Shown: positions 26,826 through 35,573 of the stretch, piece after piece
How the letters are laid out: every line of letters starts with the position of its first letter
Position numbering within the stretch: position 1 is the first letter of the stretch
Source: Abditibacteriaceae bacterium
GTDB taxonomy: Bacteria; Armatimonadota; Abditibacteriia; Abditibacteriales; Abditibacteriaceae
NCBI GenBank assembly: GCA_019239895.1
Contig: JAFAZH010000048.1
Span: 62,001-126,000, forward strand
DNA: 64,000 bases
Direction: 5' to 3'
Program-made: the position numbers and the translations under genes
The notes under the pieces: model-generated
The model's database searches: none
The model's input: only the letters and a program-made list of their open reading frames with translations
What the model was told of the DNA's origin: nothing

Positions 26826-29800
26826 TTATGAATTATTGGCGTAGCGCACATTCTTGGCGGTTGCAAAGATGTTGCGGTACATTGGCTCGTAATAGTTCCA
26901 GTAGAACTGGTTGGAGAACGATCCCAGGCGATGGCCCATAAAGTAGGAGATGCCACCCGTAGCGGGGAACATTTCCTGCATTCGCGGCACTAAGGGATAG
27001 TCGGACGCGTCACCCGCAAAGTAGAACGAGTGCAGCGCACTATTGGCGTCACGCGAAGCAATCGCCGCCGGGAACACAATCTGCTGCAACCCTTCCTTAC
27101 TCGTCACCAAATAATCCGCCGGAAAGCCTTGCGCCTTCAGCCGCTCTGCCGCACTCGGCTTGATGTTTAGCTTATAGTAGGACAGCACTGTGCTGCCAGG
27201 CGTAGCGCGCACCACATCGAACCAGAAACGACAGGGCACGGTTTCGGCGACATCCGCCAGTAACGGATCATCCTTAATGCCTTCTTTGGTCGTGCGGTAA
27301 ACCCGCGCCAGGTCGGTCGTCTGCACATCGCCTAACTCATCTTTAAAGATGACAAAGGGAGCGGAGAACGGGTTGGGTTCCAACTTACCCGTTTCAGGAT
27401 CAAGAATCGTGCTGGGGCCATCCCGGTAGAACACGAAGCCCGGCCCGGTGGGGCCTTTGGGATACCTGGCCTTTAGGTTCGGATCGTGTTGAATATAATC
27501 GTTGACGTTCTTCCACAGGCGGAAGTCATATTCATGTTCTTGCTCGAACTTATCCACATAGCGGCCATACCAGCCTAAGTAATGCACATGCAGCATCTTC
27601 TCCAACCGCCGCTGGGCCGCCAGTTGCAGGTCATAAGCTGAATTGGGTGCCGCCATCTGCTGAAGTTTGGGCAAATCGGCCTGGGTGCGACGAATAGCCT
27701 CCTGAGTATCGTGGAGGTTCTTTTGGGCAATCTGATAATATTTCGCATTGGCCGTTGGGTTCCGCTTATAAAGAGCTTGCGCCCGGTCAAAGTCCTTCTG
27801 ACGCGGCGGTAGCTCTTTCGTCAGCAGATCGTTCAAGCCCTGCTTGGTGCGGGCCAGACCAGCCAATAAACTCTTGCGGTCTACAGGTTGACCTGGCAAG
27901 GTCGGATAACCGATGGTATTCCACTCGCCAATTACCAAACCGCCACGATTATAGAAATCCTCGATTTTGTCCACATCAGCGGGCAGAATGCCCGTTGGTG
28001 CCTGCGGATTGGTCGGATCAGGCGCAGCGCCCGGGTCGGTTGGCACATTGCGATAGCGCACGTATTTATTCTTGTGGAAATCGTATTCTACGAATTCGCC
28101 GTAAGCATCCGCCAAGTCCACCACGCCGGGGGTTTCCAGGCGATCTGGCAAAGGCCGGTCGGTGCCATAGGTCAACAAGTCGCCTTGGTGCAATGGGTCG
28201 GGCACAGCCTTGTCGGGGTCGCCGGGAATGAAGCCGTAAAAGTCGGAGGCCCAGTCATAGCTCTGGCGATTCTGACCGTTACCCGCCGGATTGATCACTG
28301 AACCCTGCTTACGCACTTTCAGGAAATTCAGTGTCCAGTCTAGGGCGCGGTGCTCCTGATAATCGCGGCCCGTAGTGCGGTCGAAGACATAGACATTCAC
28401 CGGATAATCCGGGTTGGTATACCAATGCACGACAGTAAAGCCCGTGACTACGAGCAAAACTAAGGAAGCCAGCATCATAAAGAAGGCCAGGCGACCTACG
28501 GCACTGCGTTGCGGCGGAGCCACCACGACACGGCCTCCTGGGGTAGTCGGGGCAAAGACGCCCGTGCCTGCTACTCCAGACGTAGCTGCCGCACCTGTTG
28601 CACCAGCGGGCACCGCCTCGCCGCCACCAACTAGACGTACTGGGCTGGTATTGGTCGTGCGCTTGAAATAGGGACTCTGTTGCGTGCGGGTAATCGCCCG
28701 GTTCAAACGGAACAAGCCCGACAATAAGATGACGTGGTATAAGCACCACAGGGAGTTAATGACAATGGCCGAGGTTTCACGGTCGGTGCCGACGAGGTAG
28801 CGGTAGATACCCCAGATAAAGGCGATGGCCGAAAGCACCATCATTAATAATTGAGGCCACAGGGATAGCCAATTCAGGCGGCCACTGACACCCTTGGGGG
28901 TGACACCGAAAGGTCGGCGCAGACCCAGAATACCCGCAACAGCCGCCGACATATGAATGGGGAAGCACAAAAAGTTAAGCTGCTGCCCCAATAGCATATC
29001 GGTTACGCTATAGCCACGCTCTTCCATGCCCATATAGAACATATTCAAAGAGAACAGCATATAGGGTAAGAAGATCATTAGATAGGTAAAGACATCGGCC
29101 CGGAGCGGTTTGACACCGAAGAAGATATATAGCATCGGCAGGATCATAAAGATAAAGTTGACCCAGCCAATCCAGTAATAGGAAGATGATAGATAATACT
29201 CCCACCACTGTCCCACGCGCAGCGACGCGGGTCTCGTCAGCATATTTTTCAGCACGCGGCGATGCGCGCCAACCGAGCCGAAAGCCCAGCGGCTTTGCTG
29301 CGTGAAGTAAGCACCCAGCGTTTCTGGCCCTAAGCTGTACACATAAACCTGGTTGTAATAGGCGCTGTCATAGCCCTTGCTGTGCAAATTAAGCGAAGTC
29401 GTAAAGTCTTCGGTCACGCTGGTCTCGTCAAAGCCGCCAACATCCAAGAGAGCGTCACGACGAAAGATAACGTTGGTGCCGCAGCAGAAGGCCGCACGCG
29501 AGTTGCTCTTGCCTTCGCAGATATATTCATAGAACACGGCCTGCTGGCGATGAGCGGCAAGCGCCACATTGGAAACTTCTGTGTTGGCGTAATATTGCGG
29601 CGTTTGGACAAAAGCCAGGCGCGGATTCTCGTCAATCATTGGCACGAGGTCACGCAGGAAGTTATGTGCGGGCAGAGCGTCGGCATCGAAGATAGCTACA
29701 TATTGGGCATCGGTGGTTGGCAGGAAATCGTTAATAGCTCCGGCCTTGTAGCCGCGCCGATTGGTGCGCTGGCGCACCGTAGCCCCATAACGCGCCGCGA

Positions 29801-30431
29801 TGTCACGCGATGCCTGGCGCGATTCTTCCTTGGTCGAGTCGTCGAGAATGACAACTTCTTTATTGGGATAATCTACATTACTAAGGGCCGCCACTGTTTC
29901 TTCGAGGACTTCGGCAGGCTCGTTGAAAGTCGCTATAACGCAAGCGACTTTGGGCAAGCCCTGTGGCGAAAAAGCACGTCGCTTAACTTCGCTATAGCCC
30001 CAGGACGATTTAATCATGGAATTGGCATAGCCCAGGCCATGCATCATGATAAACCAGAGACCGATAATCAGGAAAATGGAAGCGATGCGGTCTACAAATC
30101 CATAGCCGGGCGCAAAAGCAGCCAGCACCATAAAAATGGAATAGACGGCCATCGCAAAAACCGACATCCAGGTAAAAGCCAGGACGCGGCGCTGGGTGGG
30201 CGTAACGGGACGGCGATCTGGCTCACGGGGGGTAGTGCCAGTGCCGCGCCCGGCTTCGCGGGGGCGGGTGCCCTCACTGGCCGCCGATACTCGTTCAGCC
30301 ACCGTCGGGGAGTTAGGATCAATTCGCTCGGCGGGTTGACCCTGCGCATTTACAACTTCAGGTGCCCTGGTTTCGCCTGCTGGTCTTTCGTCCGGCGGCG
30401 TATTTTCTTCGCGTTGAAATTGGGGAAGCAT
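26826..30431 (-). CDS. BcsA-like family 2 glycosyltransferase with large extracytoplasmic C-terminal region
   Basis: The start is placed at ATG 30431 because GGAGTG lies before it; an ATG at 30464 has no such site. The protein of about 1200 residues has a polar N-terminus, two membrane segments (about 80-135) and a GT-A domain with the processive-synthase signatures: VILDDST, FDADAL (DxD, about 247), VTEDF (TED, about 340) and QQSRWAFG (QxxRW, about 380). Further membrane segments follow, one more at about 660, and then about 500 residues outside the cytoplasm, with motifs GLVIGEWNTIGYPT and YFAGDASDYP and an end motif NQFYWNYYEPMYRNI. From family knowledge it polymerises a beta-linked polysaccharide from a nucleotide sugar and extrudes it. 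There is no PilZ domain in the usual place. The large outer domain is not a family I can name. It pairs with the TPR-barrel gene. Confidence 0.87.
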   Translation of the reverse strand: MLPQFQREENTPPDERPAGETRAPEVVNAQGQPAERIDPNSPTVAERVSAASEGTRPREAGRGTGTTPREPDRRPVTPTQRRVLAFTWMSVFAMAVYSIFMVLAAFAPGYGFVDRIASIFLIIGLWFIMMHGLGYANSMIKSSWGYSEVKRRAFSPQGLPKVACVIATFNEPAEVLEETVAALSNVDYPNKEVVILDDSTKEESRQASRDIAARYGATVRQRTNRRGYKAGAINDFLPTTDAQYVAIFDADALPAHNFLRDLVPMIDENPRLAFVQTPQYYANTEVSNVALAAHRQQAVFYEYICEGKSNSRAAFCCGTNVIFRRDALLDVGGFDETSVTEDFTTSLNLHSKGYDSAYYNQVYVYSLGPETLGAYFTQQSRWAFGSVGAHRRVLKNMLTRPASLRVGQWWEYYLSSSYYWIGWVNFIFMILPMLYIFFGVKPLRADVFTYLMIFLPYMLFSLNMFYMGMEERGYSVTDMLLGQQLNFLCFPIHMSAAVAGILGLRRPFGVTPKGVSGRLNWLSLWPQLLMMVLSAIAFIWGIYRYLVGTDRETSAIVINSLWCLYHVILLSGLFRLNRAITRTQQSPYFKRTTNTSPVRLVGGGEAVPAGATGAAATSGVAGTGVFAPTTPGGRVVVAPPQRSAVGRLAFFMMLASLVLLVVTGFTVVHWYTNPDYPVNVYVFDRTTGRDYQEHRALDWTLNFLKVRKQGSVINPAGNGQNRQSYDWASDFYGFIPGDPDKAVPDPLHQGDLLTYGTDRPLPDRLETPGVVDLADAYGEFVEYDFHKNKYVRYRNVPTDPGAAPDPTNPQAPTGILPADVDKIEDFYNRGGLVIGEWNTIGYPTLPGQPVDRKSLLAGLARTKQGLNDLLTKELPPRQKDFDRAQALYKRNPTANAKYYQIAQKNLHDTQEAIRRTQADLPKLQQMAAPNSAYDLQLAAQRRLEKMLHVHYLGWYGRYVDKFEQEHEYDFRLWKNVNDYIQHDPNLKARYPKGPTGPGFVFYRDGPSTILDPETGKLEPNPFSAPFVIFKDELGDVQTTDLARVYRTTKEGIKDDPLLADVAETVPCRFWFDVVRATPGSTVLSYYKLNIKPSAAERLKAQGFPADYLVTSKEGLQQIVFPAAIASRDANSALHSFYFAGDASDYPLVPRMQEMFPATGGISYFMGHRLGSFSNQFYWNYYEPMYRNIFATAKNVRYANNS

Positions 30432-30784
30432 AATGGCTTCACTCCTTCCTTCTATAGATTCCATCCAATCGGACGGTATTGTGGTGCGATAGTGTCACGA
30501 AACGTCCTAAGACATCTTCAGACAAGGCTGCTGCAAGGAAAGAATTCACAGAGATGGGATTCAATTGAGGCAACTGAGGCCAAATACAACAGGTTAATAT
30601 CCCTGTAAAAACGCCGCTGTTAAGTGAGAAACGGCGGCTAAAAGCCATAGCAAAAAACAGGCCAAAACTTTGAAGAGAGCTATTATAGGCTCTCATACCC
30701 TCCTCTTGACCCCATTTTAACTAAAATAACGCTACAATAGTACCCGTTAACATCACTCCATCGCTAAACCAGCTAATTTCTTTT
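30432..30784. promoter_or_regulatory. Divergent intergenic region between the GT2 and NamZ-like genes
   Basis: This 353-bp region must hold promoters for both divergent genes. Visible elements are an imperfect GCCGC / GCGGC hairpin near 30622-30648, a GAGAGC / GCTCTC hairpin at 30675-30694, and a TACAAT box at 30733-30738 that could be a -10 for the plus-strand gene. The TTGACC at 30706-30711 is 21 bases away, too far for a normal -35. No gene is seen. Confidence 0.35.
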
Positions 30785-31954
30785 ATGACTCCCTCCTCTA
30801 CCTTTACAATCCTACCCGGTTTAGATGTGCTGCGCGCAGGCCAGGCAGCCGAGACGCTCAATCTACTGTGCGCGCAACGTGTTGGCCTCTTGACAAATCA
30901 TACCGGGCGTACCATAGATGGCCTCCCCACTTTAGAGGCCCTGCGTGCTTTGGGCATCCAAGTCTGTGCGCTATTTGCCCCGGAACATGGGCCAACTGGC
31001 ACCCGCGAAGGGAATATTGAATCGGGCCACACCGAGGACGGCCTGCCCATTTATTCCCTTTATGGCGAAACCCACCGCCCCACCACTGCCATGCTGGAAG
31101 GTTTAGACGCCATCATCTATGATATACAGGACGTTGGCGCGCGCTTCTATACCTACAGCACCACTTTGGCTTTGGTAATGGAAGAGTGTGCGCGTCATGG
31201 GGTAGCTGTGGTGGTGCTGGATCGCCCCAATCCCATCGGCGGCGAAACTGTTGAAGGCCCAGGTATCCACGATGAATGCCGTTCCTTCGTCGGTCACATG
31301 GACGTTCCGGTGCGGCACGGGATGACGTTGGGCGAACTGGCTCGTTTGCACCAAGCTGATGCCCAGCTTGATCTGAATCTTACCATTGTGCCAGTAGCCA
31401 ACTGGAAACGCTCCATACACTGGCCAGACACCAGTTTAAACTGGATCGCCCCCTCCCCGAACCTGCCCGACTACATTTCAGCGGCCTGGTATCCCGGTCT
31501 ATGCCTGTTAGAATTCTCCGGCGTCGCTGTTGGGCGCGGCACGGCAGCACCGTTTCAGATAATCGGTGCCCCTTGGTTCAAGCCTGACCGTGTCCTTGAT
31601 GCCATGCAGCCGTGGCTCGCCAATCTTGGGATTACCGGGGAAGCCATCGAGTTCGTCCCGACAAGAGCTAGTTATGAAAGTGACCGCTGCCGAGGCATTC
31701 GCTTCCGCATGACAGCAGGCTCCGCCAACACACCACACACCATTGTCCCATTGGGTCTCTGCTTGCTCGCCACCTTGCACCAAGTGCATCCAGTGGAATT
31801 CACCACTGAGAAATTAGAACGCTCGCGTCGCTTAGTCGGTTCGCCCCCTGTCCTGGAAGCTTTATTAGCCAATGACATCCCTGGCGCACAACACCTGGCA
31901 CAAGATGATGCGGACGCATTTCAAGCAAGAAGAGAAGAGTTTTTGCTATATTAA
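30785..31954 (+). CDS. DUF1343 / NamZ-like exo-beta-N-acetylmuramidase
   Basis: The protein has 389 residues. The family signature is clear: LDVL..., RVGLLTNHTG, LFAPEHGPTGTREGNIESG, IYDIQDVGARFYTY, VVLDRPNPIGG and VPVRHGMTLGELA. Characterised members (NamZ, GH171) release MurNAc from the non-reducing ends of peptidoglycan fragments. No signal peptide is visible, so a cytoplasmic recycling role is possible, though some members are exported. It is monocistronic, with a palindromic element starting at the first base after its stop. Confidence 0.88.
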   Translation: MTPSSTFTILPGLDVLRAGQAAETLNLLCAQRVGLLTNHTGRTIDGLPTLEALRALGIQVCALFAPEHGPTGTREGNIESGHTEDGLPIYSLYGETHRPTTAMLEGLDAIIYDIQDVGARFYTYSTTLALVMEECARHGVAVVVLDRPNPIGGETVEGPGIHDECRSFVGHMDVPVRHGMTLGELARLHQADAQLDLNLTIVPVANWKRSIHWPDTSLNWIAPSPNLPDYISAAWYPGLCLLEFSGVAVGRGTAAPFQIIGAPWFKPDRVLDAMQPWLANLGITGEAIEFVPTRASYESDRCRGIRFRMTAGSANTPHTIVPLGLCLLATLHQVHPVEFTTEKLERSRRLVGSPPVLEALLANDIPGAQHLAQDDADAFQARREEFLLY

Positions 31955-32184
31955 CCCTCACCCTGGCCTTTGGCTACCCCTCTGCCACTGCGTAGGCGAG
32001 GGGTGCAGGAGCTATTACTCGCTTGTTGAACACTAAATAACCGCAGAGACGCAGAGAACGCAAAGATTTACTTTTCTCTGTGCTCTCTGCGTCTCTGCGG
32101 TTCATCCATCTCACCAATCAGTGTTAGTTTGTGTTCCCCTCGCCTACGCAGTGGCAGAGGGGTAGCCAAAGGCCAGGGTGAGGG
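31955..32184. repeat. Nested inverted-repeat element (49-bp perfect outer arms, inner palindrome)
   Basis: Outer arms 31955-32003 and 32136-32184 are perfect 49-bp complements. Inside lies a different palindrome, AACCGCAGAGACGCAGAG (32039-32056) against its complement (32085-32102), a sequence type seen dispersed in other bacteria. So one palindrome sits in the centre of another. The element fills most of the gap 31955-32295, which also holds a terminator at 32229 and no gene. The outer arms belong loosely to the CCCTCACCC family found at 17419, 47299 and 52553. Confidence 0.85.
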
Positions 32185-32228
32185 CTAATACAGCAAAAGA
32201 GTCACAGTATTCCCAGCTTGGTAAAATC

Positions 32229-32268
32229 AAAAAGGACGGCTCCATACTCACATGGAGCCGTCCTTTTT
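32229..32268 (-). terminator. Bidirectional rho-independent terminator after the FKBP gene
   Basis: A perfect 12-bp GC-rich stem (GGACGGCTCCAT and complement) is flanked by five A on one side and five T on the other, so it can terminate both strands. It lies 28 bases after the FKBP stop codon on the minus strand. Confidence 0.85.
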
Positions 32269-32295
32269 CGTTAGAGGCTTAACCTGCCGCTAACC

Positions 32296-32799
32296 TTAGC
32301 CAACGTGCAGTAATTCGACATCGAAGATTAAAGTGGCGTTGGGCGGGATAGAGCCATCGGGCGTTCCGCCGGGGCCATAGCCTAATGAGGACGGGATCGT
32401 CAAGCGACGCTTGCCGCCGACTTTCATCCCGGCCACGCCTTGATCCCAGCCCTTAATAACCTGCCCGGCACCAAGCATGAACTGAAAGGGTTGCCCCCGC
32501 TTATAGGACTCATCGAAGATTTTGCCATTGGTGAGTTTGCCGCGATAATGCACTGTCACCTGTTGTCCGGCTTTTGCCACCGGGCCACTGCCAACGCGCA
32601 TATCTTCAACAACCAGCCCCCCCGGTAAAGTCCGCTTCTTTGAAGTGGTCGTTTTCTTCGTGACGGTTTTCTTGGTGACGGTTTTCTTGGTAGTTTTCGT
32701 GACGGTCTTGGCGGTTGCTGTGCTCGGATTCATCGTCACAGTGGCCAATGCACCCAATAATCCCAGGGCACCAACTACAGCTTTTTTAGAATTCTGCAT
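32296..32799 (-). CDS. Secreted FKBP-type peptidyl-prolyl isomerase
   Basis: The protein has 167 residues. A signal peptide (about 1-30, ending STATA) is followed by a Lys/Thr-rich repetitive linker (TKKTVTKKTVTKK) and a complete FKBP domain (about 58-167): VTVHYRGKLTNGKIFDES, GAGQVIKGWDQGV, GGKRRLTIPSSLGYG and FDVELL. It speeds proline isomerisation during protein folding outside the cytoplasm. The basic linker could bind cell-wall or envelope polyanions; that is inference. GGAGATAG lies about 12 bases before ATG. It is a single-gene unit with its own terminator. Confidence 0.92.
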   Translation of the reverse strand: MQNSKKAVVGALGLLGALATVTMNPSTATAKTVTKTTKKTVTKKTVTKKTTTSKKRTLPGGLVVEDMRVGSGPVAKAGQQVTVHYRGKLTNGKIFDESYKRGQPFQFMLGAGQVIKGWDQGVAGMKVGGKRRLTIPSSLGYGPGGTPDGSIPPNATLIFDVELLHVG

Positions 32800-32866
32800 T
32801 CGATTTAACTATCTCCTCTAAAGTAGTGTGAAACTTAGTCTACTGTTTATAACGCAAGAGGGAAGC

Positions 32867-35383
32867 TTATCTCACGCGGCCAAAGCGATTGGCGCACTGA
32901 AAAATTGGCGGCGATATTAACTGCTCTTGTGTCAACGGCTGCTCAGATTGAATCTCAAACGTATAGATGTCGCCCGGCTGAATGGTCACTAACTGGTCAT
33001 CAATGGTAGCAGCAACATCAAGGCGATCTACAAAAACGGCCACATCCCGCAACAAACTGTGAGCGGTGATAGTGAGGTAGTGAGTGGCACCCTCTGATTT
33101 CAATGCGGCATCAAAAGATGGTGCGGGATAATTTAAATCCTTATCCCGCGCGAAGAACCAGAGTGCAGTGGCTGGTTGCTGATTACCCTCGACTGCACGC
33201 AAATACTCGCGGGTTCTATCGCTCGCTTCGGCTAACTCCTGGGGCAAAGTCAGAACAGCCTGGCAACTACGCGGCGCAATTTCGATAGAGACAGCATGAC
33301 TCCCTAACACCTGTCCCTCAAAAGTCACTCGTTCAACTTTAAGATTTTCCCGCCATGCCTCATCTGTATCGTTGATGGCATAAAGTGTTAAATGGCTGTT
33401 CTCGGCATTGCCCTTATCTGGTTGGAAGGTCAGCAGGCGGTCTGCATAGAACTGGCGGGTGGCATACCAGAGCGGCTTAAGACGAGCATCGCCATCTATC
33501 GCGGCCCAACTGGTGACGGGCCAACAATCGTTGATTTGCCAGTACAGCGTGCCCCAACACACGGGCTGCCTTGAACGGAACCACTCCACACCCGTTATCA
33601 TGGCCCGCGCCTGATTCAATTGGGTCAGATAAAGCCAATCATCAAAATCCGCTGGAATTTCAAAATGCTCCGCGAGGCGGTTATTCAGCTTATCATTGCC
33701 GCCAATCGCCTTCTGGTGATGCAACATGGCCGGAGAATCGGGAGTTAATTGGTCGGCAGGAATGGCACGCTGTAATGTGGGCCAGGTGGGGGGAGCCTGG
33801 TGTCCGAACTCACTGACAAAGCGCGGCGTATAGTCGCGGTAAATGGTGTAATCGTCTGTGTTCCAGGCATCCCACACATGCTTGTTGCCGTGCCCATCGT
33901 CTAAAGGAGGAATCTCCATTGAGCCGGAATAAGGGCTGCCTGGCCAATAGGGACGAGAGGGGTCAAGTTCAGCCACTAATTTGGGGAATAATTCGAGATA
34001 AAACCCTAAGCCCCAGGAGCGATTTTCTAACTTCTCCTGCCAACCCCAATCGAAATAACCCCAGATATTTTCGTTATTGCCATTCCACAACACTAAGCTG
34101 GGATGCTTGCTCAAACGGGTAATATTATGGCGGGCTTCCGCTTCCACTAATTTATCAAAGGGCGACTCTTCAGGGTAAGCGGCACAGGCAAAGAGAAAAT
34201 CCTGCCAGACGAGGACACCCAGTTCATCGCATAAACGATAGAAAGTCTCGCTCTCATAGAGTCCGCCGCCCCACACGCGCAGCATATTCATGTTGGCGGC
34301 GATAGACTGCTCAATGCGCTGGCGATAGCGGGCTTCATCTATGCGGTGCGGGAAGCAATCATCGGGAATCCAGTTGGCCCCTTTACAAAAAATGGGCTTG
34401 CCATTGACTTCGATAATGAACTGCGAGCCAATCTCATCCGCGTCTGTATTCAGCCGCACTGTCCGCAAACCAATACGCGCCGACCATTCATCCAGAGTTT
34501 CACCAGCATCCGGTGCGGCTTGCAAACTTACTGCTATGTCATAGAGCGGCTGCTCGCCATAGCCACGCGGCCACCATAATTGCGGCTTATCTACTTCTAA
34601 TGGAACAGTCGTCGCTTTGCCGCTAACAGCCAAATTTTGCTGTACCTTTTCACCATTTGGCGCAGTCAACATAACCTGAAGGTTCAGTGCATCCTGCGCG
34701 CTCCCTGGCTGAGCCAGTTCCAGGTCAACCAAGACTTCAACTTTGGCACTATTGGCATCCGCGCTTTGCACCAAGGGACGCACGGCAGCGATACGTGCCC
34801 TGTTCCACGCTTGCAAGTAGATGGGCTGCCAAATACCGGCGGTGATAAGAATTGGCCCCCAGTCCCAGCCAAAGTTACACGCCATTTTGCGGATAAAGTT
34901 GAAGGGTTGCGGATAAGCGCAAGGCCGATTACCCAGTTTCTCCTGCATAGCCTGAGCATAATGCCATGCGGAGGCAAAAGTAATGCTTAACGTGTTACCC
35001 TGTGGGCGCAGTAATGCCTTAATATTAAAGCGGTGTGGATGATGCATGTTCGCTGTTTCACCCACCCGTTGGCCATTAAGCTCTACGGTGGCAATGGTAT
35101 CAAGTCCCTCACAAACCAGGTCAACTCGCTCTTGCTCCTGCCAGTTAGCAGGCGCATCGAAAGTGCATTGATAGCGCCAGTCGGTGCGCCCAATCCACTG
35201 TACTTTCTCTTCGTTACGGTCAAGATAAGGGTCTTCAATCAGTCCAGCCGCTAATAAGTCTGTATGCACACACCCCGGCACCGTCGCCGGAATGTCACGA
35301 TCACGAACCGTTTCAGGCACTTCATCAAAATTGCTCACTGCCCGAAGAGTCCAATTAGTAGGAAGGGGATAATTATTCATCGC
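32867..35383 (-). CDS. Beta-mannosidase, glycoside hydrolase family 2
   Basis: The start is set at ATG 35383 (MNNYPLPTNWTL). The frame is open back to a GTG at 35437, but that codon lies inside a palindromic repeat. The protein of 838 residues has the GH2 order: jelly-roll sugar-binding domain (about 1-190), Ig-like domain, TIM barrel (about 300-630) and C-terminal Ig-like domains. Acid/base Glu lies in LWNGNNEN and the nucleophile Glu in FVSEFGHQ, both matching beta-mannosidases. FNFIRKMACNFGWDWGP is also typical of the family. No signal peptide is present, so it probably acts in the cytoplasm on imported mannosides. Nearby genes give no mannan transporter. Confidence 0.92.
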   Translation of the reverse strand, partial: AMNNYPLPTNWTLRAVSNFDEVPETVRDRDIPATVPGCVHTDLLAAGLIEDPYLDRNEEKVQWIGRTDWRYQCTFDAPANWQEQERVDLVCEGLDTIATVELNGQRVGETANMHHPHRFNIKALLRPQGNTLSITFASAWHYAQAMQEKLGNRPCAYPQPFNFIRKMACNFGWDWGPILITAGIWQPIYLQAWNRARIAAVRPLVQSADANSAKVEVLVDLELAQPGSAQDALNLQVMLTAPNGEKVQQNLAVSGKATTVPLEVDKPQLWWPRGYGEQPLYDIAVSLQAAPDAGETLDEWSARIGLRTVRLNTDADEIGSQFIIEVNGKPIFCKGANWIPDDCFPHRIDEARYRQRIEQSIAANMNMLRVWGGGLYESETFYRLCDELGVLVWQDFLFACAAYPEESPFDKLVEAEARHNITRLSKHPSLVLWNGNNENIWGYFDWGWQEKLENRSWGLGFYLELFPKLVAELDPSRPYWPGSPYSGSMEIPPLDDGHGNKHVWDAWNTDDYTIYRDYTPRFVSEFGHQAPPTWPTLQRAIPADQLTPDSPAMLHHQKAIGGNDKLNNRLAEHFEIPADFDDWLYLTQLNQARAMITGVEWFRSRQPVCWGTLYWQINDCWPVTSWAAIDGDARLKPLWYATRQFYADRLLTFQPDKGNAENSHLTLYAINDTDEAWRENLKVERVTFEGQVLGSHAVSIEIAPRSCQAVLTLPQELAEASDRTREYLRAVEGNQQPATALWFFARDKDLNYPAPSFDAALKSEGATHYLTITAHSLLRDVAVFVDRLDVAATIDDQLVTIQPGDIYTFEIQSEQPLTQEQLISPPIFQCANRFGRVR

Positions 35384-35430
35384 GTGGCAGTGTAAAGAAT
35401 CACTGCGTCGGATGCAATCATAAATGCAGC

Positions 35431-35563
35431 AGCCCACCGCTAAAGCAGTGGGCTGAACTTAGAAGCCCGGTGAACCGGGCTGTGGCAAGGCTTATTGGGA
35501 ATAGGTCTTAGCCCCGTTCAGGGGGCTTCTATTTTTGATCAGCCCACTGCTTTAGCGGTGGGC
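35431..35563. repeat. Inverted-repeat element of the CCCACCGCTAAAGCAGTGGG type
   Basis: Terminal hairpins AGCCCACCGCTAAAGCAGTG at 35431 and its complement at 35539-35563 enclose AAGCCCGGTGAACCGGGCT and GCCCCGTTCAGGGGGC hairpins. The element lies between the mannosidase start and the regulator stop, ending ten bases before the latter. A single related hairpin is at 41692-41711. Confidence 0.8.
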
Positions 35564-35573
35564 ATAAGGTTAG

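Noticed and set aside
29382..30608. 408-codon plus-strand frame opposite the GT2 gene
   Set aside because: It is antisense to the glycosyltransferase domain, whose catalytic motifs are intact, and shows no domain of its own.
30706..30738. TTGACC / TACAAT promoter pair before the NamZ-like gene
   Set aside because: The spacer of 21 bases is too long for a normal sigma-70 promoter.
35384..35437. Longer mannosidase start at GTG 35437
   Set aside because: The extension lies partly in a palindromic element and adds Cys-rich sequence unlike the family.
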